Below are positions 32,828-44,002 of a stretch of DNA of 64,000 nucleotides, piece after piece. The notes beneath the pieces were generated by a model. It did not search any database. It was not told the origin of the DNA and saw only the letters and a list, made by a program, of their open reading frames with translations. This DNA is from Ipomoea triloba (lineage: Eukaryota; Streptophyta; Magnoliopsida; Solanales; Convolvulaceae). The DNA is taken from assembly GCF_003576645.1 (NCBI RefSeq), contig NC_044920.1, forward strand, positions 23,102,382-23,166,381. Reading direction: 5' to 3'. Each line of letters starts with the position of its first letter. Within the stretch, counting starts at the first letter, position 1. The position numbers were made by a program, and so were the translations under genes.

Positions 32828-33154
32828 AAATTATACCATGGACCAAGGTTTACTTTGCATTCTAGACCCTAGTTCAAAATAACATTCAGATTATATGTTT
32901 GCAGTTGACATATTCTGTATCTGTAGTTAATAATTTATGTGCTTGTTAATAAATTGAAGGCGCATAACATGTTAACTACAGACACATAATATGTTATTTG
33001 TATGTAGTTAACATGTTATGTAATATGTATCTTCAATTTATTTACATGCACATAAATTGTTAACTGCAGGTACATAATATGTCAATTGCAAACACATAAT
33101 TTTTGAACCTAGATCCACAATGCAAGATGAACAATAGTCCATGATATAACAATT
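32828..33154. mobile_element. TIR element B, same family, head to head with A
   Basis: The left end AAATTATACCATGGACCAAGG and the inverted right end AATTGTTATATCATGGACTATTG match each other and element A. Only eight bases separate A from B. Confidence 0.55.
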
Positions 33155-33189
33155 GGTCGTTTGACTCTCTAGCAAACATGTTATATTAA

Positions 33190-33445
33190 AAGAATTAGGA
33201 AAAAGGTCAAATAAAACCTCTAACTTTATACGAAAGTGCAATAAGGCCCCTGAATTCATGAACATGCCATTACGTCTACAAATAGCAAATCATTAAGGTT
33301 CCGACAATACTCCGACAGTTTTGACGTTACTCCGGCAACAATCACCGGTTGATGCGACCAAGCGGTCGCCTTCTTCATCCGCGGAAGTGACCCAGTTGGT
33401 CACTCATCGAAGAAGGCGATCACATTGGGTCAGTGGTCACTTGGA
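33190..33445. repeat. Half copy of the foldback element seen at 49599
   Basis: AGGAAAAAGGTCAAATAAAACC matches the terminus of the 49599 element. The GC-rich part (CGGTCGCCTTCTTC, GTGACCCAGTTGGTCAC) corresponds to its arm centre. Only one arm plus part of the centre is present. Confidence 0.6.
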
Positions 33446-34036
33446 AAAGACGAAAACTGTTCGTTATTTTCTTTTTTTTTTTTATTATCATTATCAACAA
33501 TGCCCATCAACAATAGCTAGTACCAATCAACAACAACCTACATATTAATAACATGTTATTTACTGGTAAATTACACTTGACCAATTTTAACTGGTAAATT
33601 ACACTTGACCAATTTTAATAAGTTAAAATGTTTGATTGCACTTGTTAAAATGTTTGATTGCACTTTACAAAAATTTATGGGTTAGACTTCTTGTAAAGTT
33701 TTGTTTTTTTGAGTAGACCCCACAAATATTTGAGAAGTGAAGAGTAGGATGGATGCCCTAAGTTGAATTTGGAGGATTTTGTGAATGAGAAGACAATGTA
33801 ACCCTTTCATCCCATCCAAATATCCAATTCACAAATATTTCTCTCAAGTCTAAAGTCTATTCTACTGTCAAACAATTTTATGTCTAACATTACTTGATAT
33901 TCAAGACACATGTCAACGTAATATTGTACATTGATACAGTATTTTAACAAATTCAAGTGCGAGAATCAAGAAACGACATCCTACAAAAGTTTTCCAGTTT
34001 TCTTCCTCACCCAAGAATTGTAGGCATCTAGAGTTC
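33446..34036. other. 3' flank of SF3B4, no gene
   Basis: It includes poly-T at 33471-33483 and a short direct repeat (CTGGTAAATTACACTTGACC, two copies near 33565-33610). The 3' UTR of SF3B4 must lie in its right part. Confidence 0.4.
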
Positions 34037-37000
34037 TTAATTTGCAGGTGGAGGTGGTGGCATTGACATTTGGTATCCACCAGTTAATTGCTGGGGAGGT
34101 GGTGGCGGCCGCCACATAGGAGGAGCACCCATTCCCATTGGTGGTGGCGGGGGCCTATTCATGGGTGGAGCTACCTGCGGAGGTGGTGGCATGGCCGGGC
34201 CTCCTCTAAACTGCTGTGGAGGAAAGCCAACTGTCCCAGGTTGTGGAGGCTGAGCCTGCCATGATTGTGGCGGTGGTAATTGCATTGGCGGATAAGCAGT
34301 AGACTGCATGGGTGGCGGCGGGTGAATTGCCTGAGCAACAGGTGGGGGAAAAGGGCCATTTGCAAAAGGCCGTGGGGGCACTGGCGCAGCAACTGTACCA
34401 TTGGCTTGCGCCACAGGGGGGAGTGTCGGAGGTCCGCTAGCAAAGAGTGTATGGGGCCTACTCTTTTGGCTACTTGGATTGCTCGCAGCTAAAACTCTCT
34501 CTACATGTTAAAGATGGAACAGACAAATTAGTGGATATACTCCAAAGCTGAGGAAACTCACAACTAAAACTCTCGATCTCCACTCTTTAAAGGTAATGCA
34601 TACATTCCCATAAGCAATAAATTTTTACCTGCAGGTGTCCCATGACGTTCACCCTTCGTATCTTTCTTGTAGGCATAGGAAACTGTAATCTGCCTGTTAC
34701 AAAGATATTGGCCATTCATCGCCTGGAAAAGCACCACACAATCAGGAAACAAAGAAAAACAGGGGAGGTAATGAAGTGAATTACAAAATAAAATAAAATA
34801 TAAAAAAATTAAAAATTAAAAATTAAAAAAGAGGAATTTGTGATGTTATTCTCTCTCAACGAACACAATCAACAAGGAATCTTAGTTCTTACACTTCACT
34901 GATCCCAGGGAACATTTATTGTAAACTAGTATATACACTCAATATCTTCAACTTGAAACAGATTTGAGTTTTTTTTTGTGAGCACTCATGGAAAGAAAGT
35001 TCATTCTTCGAAAACATACTATATAAACATCTGAACCAGTGAAAAGAATTAAATTTTAAAACGAGAAGAGAATCAAAGATGTCATAAAAAGCGCAGGCCC
35101 ACAAGAAAATTACCTCAATGGCAGCATCAGATGCCTCAAACGAATCATAACTTATAAAACCAAACCCACGAGAATTCCCCGTCTCAGGGTCTCTCATTAT
35201 CTGCAAATACAAAAAGGCATTATAATCAGACTAGAAAAAAGCATCCAAAATATGAAATTCAATGCTGAATGAGACAAAGGTTTGATAACATCCTTCAAAT
35301 TTCATATAACTAAAAATTCTCTCCTATTATGTGAAAAGAAAATGTGATTTTTCTTTGTATATGAAAATGAAGGACAAAATAAGAAAATGATTTTGCATGA
35401 GCATTTAAGTTTGCAGCTCAGATATCACAGACTAAACACAAGTACACAACCCTGCGAACTTAGGCTTATATAGAAGCTTAAAATGCAAATGGGGTCAAAT
35501 ATATGCCATTTAATAGACAAGTATAATATCCACAAAAAAGAAGAAGAAGAAATCTTTAATATGGCCATAGGAATTGTTTTCAGGATGTGAAAATGTAGTC
35601 TTCAGTCTTCTCCCTCGTAATATATATATATACAATTTCAAACTAAGCAAGAAGTCAAAATTTCTGTTAATAAAATACAGATTATCAGAGAAATGACCTT
35701 TGGATTTGAAACAATTACTCCAAAAGCACTGAATGTGTCATATAGAAGCTTCTCATCTACATCCTGCACATGAAAAAAGGGGAGGGTGACTTGCATGTCT
35801 ACAGGGAAGATTGTTCAAGTACAGAGATAACTTTGAACTGCTTACAGGATCAAGATTTCCAACAAAGAGGTTAGCACCAACATCAACACTCTTCTTATCT
35901 TGTGATGCCTGCAAAGGAAGAACAAAGGAAAAAGAATTTAATAGTTTAAAACTCAAAAACAAAAAAAATGAATAATAAGCATAAAATCCATTTGAACCAA
36001 AATTTCTATCAGAGGTTAATAAGCTACAGAAGAACAACTCACTATACCAAAATAATGAAAAAGCAGGAAGGAAAATAGTACCTTATTCACTCGTATAGGT
36101 TTCCCATAAAGTTTAATCATATTCAACACCTTTATTGCCTGAATTTCTCATAAAAAGCAATGAAAATGAGTAATAGCACATGAAGTTGATGAGTGTCACA
36201 TAATATTGCCATGAAGAATGGGCTACAACAAACAAAAGCAACACTTACATAGTCAGCATCTTCTTCACTTCGGAACTCTACAAAGCCATAGCCTTGATGA
36301 GCATTGGTAACTCTATCCTTGGGGACATAGACATTAACTGCAGTGGATATATTAACTAATTTAATATAGAAAACCAAACACCCATATAAGAAAATAAAAG
36401 CATGTTCTGCTAATACTAGTTTGTGCTTGTGTACTTGAATGCACAAGGAGCATGGGGGAATAGTTGTCTTGAGTATTAAAGTTTAACCATACCAACTGGG
36501 CCTGCTTGAACAAACAGCTCCCATAATAATTCTTCTGAAACCTACAAGCAGAGAAAAAAAGAGATCAGGTGAAAAAATAATTTAAGCGGAGAGAGAAAAA
36601 AGAGAGAATAATAGAGATAGAGACGGAAGAGGAGAAACAGCACTAATTAAGTAGCTGCTGATATCAAATAAGCAAAATGATTGCAAGATAATACAAGATA
36701 AATTTCTTATAACTTCAGATTAGGGCATTCATGCTGATATGCACAAATTAAGAGCAAAACTAGGTAACAAGTCCTCCACGATAATAGAGCAAGAATCTGT
36801 TCATCCCTTCATTGGCCTCCTATATGTTTCCTTGTCATTTGCTCCTTTTATTTCCCCAACTAAAACAAATTCATATTGAAGCTACAGCTACTACTACCTA
36901 AATGCAAATGAATTCAAGCATAATTCTAACTTTATTCCTATAAAATTCAACTTTTTCCTTAAAAGTTACAACTGTAACCAAGAATCAACTGGGTCCATCT

Positions 37001-37473
37001 TCATCACCATAAACTTGGCCGGGTTTACTTGTACTCCGTAATTCACATTGCATTTTCGCAAAACATATGCAAGACAGCTTATATAAATCAAATGCAGCTC
37101 TGCTCGTAAAGCTACTAAACAACAACATTTACTACGATTTTAAAGCCTCAACCTTCAACAGGAACCTATGGATTCAATAATACATAGCCCTACAAGTGTT
37201 AGCGTCAGTGAAGAATCTAAGGGGACATAAACCCTAGAATCAAGAAATGGAGCTTTACTCAGTGTGTAGTTGTACCTAGTCAGTGCGTGAAGCGCGTAAA
37301 CCCTAGAATTAGGGGAGGTTAAAAAAAACAAAACAAAATAAATCAAAAATCAAAAGGATAAGAAGAACCTGAGGATCGAGGTTTCCGACGTAGGCTGTGG
37401 CGTCTTGATTGCGCTCAGCGGAATGTTGACCGAGAAGGTTTGCCCCGACTCCAGGAGCAATACGGGTCGCCAT
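34037..37473 (-). CDS. SF3B4: Splicing factor 3B subunit 4 (SF3B4/SAP49)
   Basis: This U2 snRNP (SF3b complex) protein contacts pre-mRNA near the branch site in the nucleus. Nine coding exons join in frame: 37473-37369, 36541-36493, 36337-36249, 36138-36082, 35908-35846, 35763-35698, 35200-35114, 34722-34629 and 34500-34037. All introns are GT-AG. The product has 357 residues, close to the family norm in plants. RRM1 covers about residues 27-104 ([16 protein letters not shown]) and RRM2 about 113-190 ([17 protein letters not shown]). A Pro/Gly/Met-rich tail from about residue 225 to the end has PPPPP runs, as in SAP49. Intron positions are read from splice consensus plus frame continuity. The PPR gene upstream and the OVATE gene on the other side match Arabidopsis order. 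Confidence 0.95.
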
Positions 37474-37710
37474 GGATGGCCCAACTCTCTTTCGCGAGCT
37501 CTGTTTCGAGTTTCAACGGCGGTGTTTGTTTAACACTTGAATATAATTTAATAAACCCCGAAGTGTGCTTGTTTGGAAATGGCGGTTTGGCACTTCCGTG
37601 AGTTGAGATTTATGGATGCGTTTGGGAGACGTTCCAAAAGAGTTTTTTTTTTTTTTTTTTTTTTTTGGGCATAAATTAGGGTTAGAGTTATTCAAGTGTT
37701 GTTCCATCAC

Positions 37711-37762
<52 letters not shown>

Positions 37763-38336
37763 TGAAGAAAAAAAATTGGTACAATTAGAATAACTGGATT
37801 GTTTTAATTTTATCACTATTATTTTATTATTGTTAGCTTTTGAGAGGGTAAGGTGATAATAAAATGCAATTGGAAAAATTTACTACTTCGAACATAGGTT
37901 TTTTCCAATTGCTCTTTGATAAGCTTGTTAGGGTCATATCGTATTGTTCACATTAGTTAGCCATCGAGCCGACTGGCTCATGCTCTTGCTAAAGTAATTG
38001 TTTCCCATACTAGTCCTTGTTTTCGGGAGGGTGACCCTCTCGTTTTTGTTCGTAACTTCTTGAATTAATGCAAGGCGTTAGCTTTCAAAAAAATATAATA
38101 ACTATCATTTCAATCATTCCAACCACTTCAATCTTACTATTCTAACAAAACAAGTCTTATGGTATTAGAAGAATGAATTGTTTTAAAAAGTTAAGGCCAA
38201 GACAAATATCCCTGGCAGCCTTAGAGTTCTGTATGCCCTCTCACTAACACATCCTACAATACTATTGCAGCTAGGCAAGGCAAGGCAAGGCACTGGCCTT
38301 CGGTCTCTCTGGTAACAATCTTCATCAACTTCGTCC
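37473..38336. other. SF3B4 upstream region
   Basis: It contains a poly-T run (37644-37666), an (AAT)n tract (about 37712-37760) and otherwise AT-rich sequence up to the PPR 3' flank. No clear TATA box was identified. Confidence 0.4.
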
Positions 38337-38344
38337 CTGTCCAC

Positions 38345-38490
38345 AGCTCGTTTGTAGCTTAAAATAAGTTATAAGCTCTACCAAGCAGAGCCGTTTTCTA
38401 CTTCATCCCTAACTCGTTCTCGTTTGTAGCTTAAAATAAGTTATAAGCTCTACCGCTTTCTACTTCCTCCCTTTCCACAACTCGTGCAGC
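38345..38490. repeat. 72-bp tandem duplication at the PPR gene end with MITE ends
   Basis: TTTGTAGCTTAAAATAAG occurs at 38351 and 38423. The unit includes TTATAAGCTCTACC and a copy of the PPR coding tail (TTTCTACTTC-TCCCT). In reverse, GGCTCTGCTTGGTAGAGC matches the left TIR region of the element at 198, so a Harbinger-type end landed in the 3' UTR and was duplicated with the stop region. Confidence 0.7.
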
Positions 38491-39701
38491 TTCGAGTCCT
38501 TCCACTGCCCCTTCTTTGTCTCATCTTCTTCAATCTTTTCCAAGCCAAGCTGCTCCCCTAGACTGCTCCAAGCCTTGTGCAGATTAGGCGGGAGCTTCTT
38601 CGTCCCCGTCCTAAGCAACCCTCGTGCCTCTTTGCGCCTCGATTCCTTTGCCAATCCTTCGAGCAGAGGCTTCATGGTGTTGAAATCGGCCATCCTGCGT
38701 CTCCTCACACTCTCCTTGAACACCTTGTACCCTGTCACAAACCGCCCCTTCTCACACAGATAATGGATCAATGTCCCATAAGTTGCAGCATTAGGTTTAC
38801 AACCATTCCGCTCCAAATCTTGGTACACCTTCTCAGCTTCATCCAACATTCCATTCCTACAATAGCATATCATCAAGTAATTATAGCTAATTGTGTCTGG
38901 TTCAACCCCTGCAGCTTTCATTTCCTCAATCAAAGCCTTCACGCCGTCAGGATCTCCGCCATGGATGTTCATAAGCTTGACATTGTAGGCGCCAACATCC
39001 GGAGCAATTCCTCTTTTCGCCATGTCCTCCCAGGCCTTCTCAGCATCATCGATCCTCCCTGATTTATACAGTGAATGTAATATAGCCGTGAAAGTAATTG
39101 GAGTAATCTCGATACCTTTCTCTTCCATCTCGTTGAGTCTCTCAATGGCCAAGTCGGGCGATCTGACCTCGCAATAGGACTTGATCAGTATACCGTACGA
39201 AATCTTATCAGGCAAAACGCCGTATTTGTTAGGAATTTCGTCGAACAGTTGGGGGACGCGATCGCACAACCTCGAATTAACGCAGGCGGTGAGAAGGGCG
39301 TTGAAAGAGAGCGAGGATCTAGGGGTTCCTAGTTCGTCCATTTGCTCGTACGTGCTGCGCGCTTTATCGAACATTCTGGCGATGCCGTAAGAACGAATTA
39401 GGGTGGAGAGGAAGGGCTCCTGAGTGACTTTGGGGTCCTTCTTGTGAGACTCGAGAAGCGTCTCGATATCGGAGAAGCGGCGCGCCATGGCGAGACGCCT
39501 GACGGCGTAGGTCTGGGCGTAGCGGGAGGAAGCTTGGGAAGTGTAGTTGCCGGAAATGGAGGAGTAGATCTTTAAAGCCTCATCGGGGTCGTGTTCGGAC
39601 CTGAGCTTTGACTTCGCTTTGGAGATGGTGATGGATGCGCCGGCGGCAGCCGCCGTCGTGGTTGATAGGTGGCGACCGTAACGTAAGGCCAGGGAAGACA
39701 T
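38460..39701 (-). CDS. P-class PPR protein, probably mitochondrial
   Basis: The intronless gene encodes 413 residues. The N-terminus (MSSLALRYGRHLSTTTAAAAGAS) is basic and hydroxylated with no acidic residue, as expected for a mitochondrial targeting peptide. About nine pentatricopeptide motifs span residues 63-370, for example SYGILIKSYCEVRSPDLAIE and TFTAILHSLYKSGRIDDAEK, all of the plain P type without L/S variants or E/DYW extensions. An RNA-stability or mitoribosome-associated role is therefore likelier than RNA editing. Genomic position between SF3B4 and U2AF65 matches Arabidopsis At2g18520 and At4g36680 (from memory). A retroelement sits 105 bases upstream of the ATG. The RNA target is unknown. 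Confidence 0.92.
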   Translation of the reverse strand: MSSLALRYGRHLSTTTAAAAGASITISKAKSKLRSEHDPDEALKIYSSISGNYTSQASSRYAQTYAVRRLAMARRFSDIETLLESHKKDPKVTQEPFLSTLIRSYGIARMFDKARSTYEQMDELGTPRSSLSFNALLTACVNSRLCDRVPQLFDEIPNKYGVLPDKISYGILIKSYCEVRSPDLAIERLNEMEEKGIEITPITFTAILHSLYKSGRIDDAEKAWEDMAKRGIAPDVGAYNVKLMNIHGGDPDGVKALIEEMKAAGVEPDTISYNYLMICYCRNGMLDEAEKVYQDLERNGCKPNAATYGTLIHYLCEKGRFVTGYKVFKESVRRRRMADFNTMKPLLEGLAKESRRKEARGLLRTGTKKLPPNLHKAWSSLGEQLGLEKIEEDETKKGQWKDSKLHELWKGRK

Positions 39702-39805
39702 TGCTCACACACGGGTTTTGCAGGGTTTAGGGTTCAGAAGAAGAAGAGACTGTTTTATGGAAGTATACTTTGTTAATAATCAAGTGAAAATAGAAAAAGA
39801 GACAA

Positions 39806-40436
39806 AAAAACGCCTTTCTTGCTGCTCAACTTCGGCTTCCACCGCCAGCCTCCGACCGGAGCTCTAATGGAGTTTTGAGTCGGCGGTTTTGGTCACCTTC
39901 TACGTTTGCTCTCGCTCTTCTTCCGCCCCGATCACCGTCGCAGCTCATTCCGCCTCCGACCACCGCCACAGATCTTCCTCTTCTGTTTTCTCTCCCTTTG
40001 AATAAAATAATAGTATGTAGGTATTGGACTTTGTGTTGGTAGTCTTGAACTCCCAATCCTATTTTGATTTTACCCACTTTTTATTTTCTTTATTATTGTG
40101 TTTTCCTCTCGTTACTTTCACGAGCATTTTTCCTCTCGTTGCTTTCACGAGCTTTTCATTTTCATTAGCATAAATCGTTTAGTTTGGTTTCGGCAAGTGT
40201 TGATCTTATCCTGGGCAACGAGCAAAAAAGAATGATGACGAAGACCCAGATCTTTGATGAAGCTTTAAGCTCCATGAAGGAACATAGCTTCTTAGTTATG
40301 AAACAGTCTGCGATTCAAGTTGTTTTTATGTCTGACTGTAAGTAATGGTTTACCATTTTATTGATCGTTGATGTAAACGTTTTATGTTATGAATTAATGG
40401 AATAGCTATGTTTACCTTTCAAAAAAAAAAGAAAAA
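39806..40436 (+). mobile_element. Polyadenylated retroelement, copy 2
   Basis: It matches 8677-9361 over most of its length: CAACTTCGGCTTCCACCGCC near the start, and ATGTAAACGTTTTATGTTATG just before the poly-A. It is flanked by a perfect 14-base target duplication, AGAAAAAGAGACAA (39792-39805 and 40437-40450). Copy 2 starts slightly later than copy 1 and is probably 5'-truncated. It lies in the promoter region of the minus-strand PPR gene, with its own sense direction opposite to that gene. Confidence 0.85.
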
Positions 40437-40514
40437 AGAAAAAGAGACAATTGTCGGCATGAGCAATTCAACTTGTCTCAAGGTTAAAATTTATCACAAG
40501 AAATCAGGAATTAA

Positions 40515-40815
40515 GGGTGCGTTTGGTTCGCACATGGGAATCGGAATCGGAATGTGTATCAAATACTTGGTAATGGTAATGGGTTTTGGTGAAAGTATTT
40601 GACATGTTTGGTAATTGGGTGGAATGGGAATGATTATTAATAGTTGAGGAAAAAAGGAGGAAGAGAGATGAAACCCTTATTTAATAAGGGTATGGGTTTT
40701 ATCATTAATGGGGTATTCCAAACTCATAGTAGCATTCACAAAACCTATCAACCAAACACAAACAATCACTTTCATACACATTCCTTAGGCCTAAACCCAC
40801 CAACCAAACACACCC
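40515..40815. mobile_element. Tourist-like MITE, 301 bp
   Basis: GGGTGCGTTTGGTTCG on the left pairs with GGGTGTGTTTGGTTGG read inward from the right. TAA flanks both sides (40512-40514 and 40816-40818). No coding capacity. Confidence 0.85.
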
Positions 40816-40818
40816 TAA

Positions 40819-43098
40819 GTCTTACCAGAATAAGAGTCATAGACAAAAGCCTAATTTACTGTTGATCAATTAAGTCACTATGATTAATGCATCCACAAAC
40901 TGTGGAGCTAAAGTATGGAGCATTGGAGCATCTAGGGTGGGTGGTTTCACCTTTAGTCACAAGAAAATTAGACATAATATCATTGTTATGTTTTTTAACA
41001 AAGGTGCTGCGTTATCATTTACTTATGAAATATAGAGGAATTAAAATTGTTATAATTTTTGTTGGTTATATATTATACTAGTAGTGAAAATAAGTGTCCA
41101 ATATATTTATCAAATATTAAAATAATGTACTCCGTATATATTAGGATAGATTCAAGAAAATAATGAAAATGAATAAACAAATTTTGTAGAATTGTTTTTC
41201 AAAAATTTTGTAGAATTAAAAACATATAAATTTAAGTAATATATTGAGTTAATCAAATGTGTTCATAGAGTGAGTTAGATTTTAAGCAAAAAGATTTGAT
41301 AGAAAAATTATTGAATCTATCGAACTACCTTACTTTCAAAGTTAATTGAGAGCAAATTAAGCTAAGTTGGTCATGTTATGTGCTTGATAACAACAAGGTT
41401 CTAAACTTCTTGTAGAAGTGACTTGTTGAGACTTTCTTGATTTGAGTCGATCAATTACAGACAATCTAGGCTAAAGTTTGTCCATCGCACTCCTTCGAAT
41501 AGTAAATACGGTCATACGGGATTTCCTCGTCATCCCTCCAAAATTAAATTATAAAAAATGTATATTTTTTTATAATAATATAATTTGCCAATTGTGTTTG
41601 ATAGAAAAATTATACGGAGTAATATAAGTTTGCCTCTATTTTAGTAGAAATTGAGAATTAATGATCTGTTTGGAAATTTAAAAAATGACTTTCAAATTTT
41701 TTAATTTTTTTTATTTTTCAATATTTAGCTACCAACAAAAAAATTAAATTAATTAAAATTATTCATTTTGTAAAAAAAAAAAAAAAAAAAAGATCTATCT
41801 TGACAACAAATGTGTTCCAAATTTTTTACTCGAAAGACATTTTTTGGATTCTTATCTCATATTTAGTTCTCTCTCTCTCTCTCCCTCACTCTAAGTAGTG
41901 TCAAATGGCAAGGTTGACCCACTATTTGTCTAATCATTATTTGAATTAGATTGTGCTAGTTTGGTAAAATATAGGTCTACTCGAAATGCACCAAATAATA
42001 AAAATGTTGATCCAACCCAACCCCATATTGTTTTAGAAAAAAATTATTTTAATTTTTTAATAAACTTTCAATGTTTTCAAAAAAAAAATATCAATTTACA
42101 CTTATAACATTTATTAATGATCGATTGAAATATAAACTAGGTTGAGCTAAATCAAAAATAAAAATATTAGACTGTCCCACAACCCAAAAAATTTTATTCA
42201 ATTTCCTTTAATTCAAAGTTATAACATTTATCAATACATTATTAAATATGAGTTCCAGCTCCGCCGATAAAACAGTATCCCACCCGAATTTAAAATATCA
42301 ATTTTTTTCACTTCGAATGGTATTCCGAAGCTCGAATTCGGATACCCTTTTTGGATACAAAATTGCATTTCGTGTCGATCGGGTTTTTCCATTTGGACGA
42401 GTTTTGCACAGCCAATAGTCGCATGAGACCAAAAGTCTCAATTTTGTTATGCCATTTTCCTTCACTTTTGGGGTACAATAGTGTACCCTTTCCCAATAAC
42501 TAATTTTCATTTTAATAACTAATTATTATTAATGCCTTAAAGCGTGAATTAGTAAATTTCATGCAATTTTTTTTTTTTGACAAGCATGTAATTGCAGTAT
42601 GATAACAGCAATCTATTCAAACAAGTAACAACTAGTAATATGATTACACAGCAAAATTTCACCATCAAGATCTTTTCAACAATTGTAAATCCAAATGCAG
42701 CTCATTTACGACAAAAGAAAACAGAAAGGAAAAAGCATATGCTCTATAGTATTATACACTATGATATTCATATAATAATACATACGATGAGATGTGTAAG
42801 GATAAAAAATAAAGCCCTAAGAATAGCAATTTAGCCCGAGGTTTTGAGGCACAATCTACTTGAATAACTGGATATGAGAACCAGGAAAGAAGATTGTAAA
42901 GCAAAAAATTTAAAGCCTGGCATGACAATATGGCATAGTCCAGCAATTGAAGGGCAAGGCCAAGACATGTGGTTAGGCATACAGTCTCAAGTTCAACTCC
43001 TTGGCGTTTAGTTGTCAAAGATTACAAACCCACTTGATCGCGAGAGAGACACATTAGATCGAGTATCTGACTACCTAGCTAGTGAAGCTAACGTAAAA
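40819..43098. other. Intergenic, no gene recognised
   Basis: AT-rich sequence between the PPR and U2AF65 genes. Poly-A at 41773-41791 and (CT)n at 41870-41884 are the only landmarks. The right end must contain the U2AF65 3' UTR. Confidence 0.4.
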
Positions 43099-43970
43099 CT
43101 AGCCATCGTACTCCCCCTGCGAGAACTTGTTCTCTGGATAGAAGATGGCAACAACAACATTGCCACCAAATTTTCTGCCGTTCAGTCCTGACAACGCTTT
43201 TTTACCACTTTCAACATCAGCATACTCCAAAAACACCTGCAAGTAAAATGAGGAAAAAAAAACAAGGCTATAGCAACTCCACACAGCACTTAAGAGGCTT
43301 GAATCCGGAAAGAACAAAACTGTAATGAATTGAAAAGTTGACATTTGTCAAGAAACGAGCTCATCAAAATCTTTTTTTTTTTTTATCCTTCATTGAAAAT
43401 TCTTAACAGAATTACGGCAACTGAAATTCTGCACATAAATCTACCTTTCCAACTCCTGGTGTAGGGCTGCCATTTGGGTTTGGGCGGGGAATAACAACAT
43501 TCACCAAATGACCTGTAGAATGACAACATAAAAGTTGAGATCTACATCAAATCAAATGAGGGATAAAACAAATTTCAGAAAATTAGAGATCAGGGGGTTT
43601 TGTGAGCATATACTATGGCAATCCAACATAGATATCTTGTGAAGACAAAAGGCAATTTGTAAGCACAGTACAAAAAATGAAAACAACATTGGCAAGAGAC
43701 CATGGAGATCAAAGTAGACACTGATAACAGGAACAACAACCCTTGTTAATAAAATTCACATACCAAACTTTCCACATTCCATTTTAATGTCTTCCAATAA
43801 ATCTGCATAGTTCTCATCATCTTTGAGCTCTTCTTCATCTACCATCTGTGTTAGGCACACAATCTTCGTAGATGGTGGCCCAGGTTGTTGTAGCATTAAC
43901 CTCTACAAATGTACATGCACGACCAAAGATATTAAACTCCACTTCCAGCAGTAATCAATATCAATCAATA

Positions 43971-44002
<32 letters not shown>

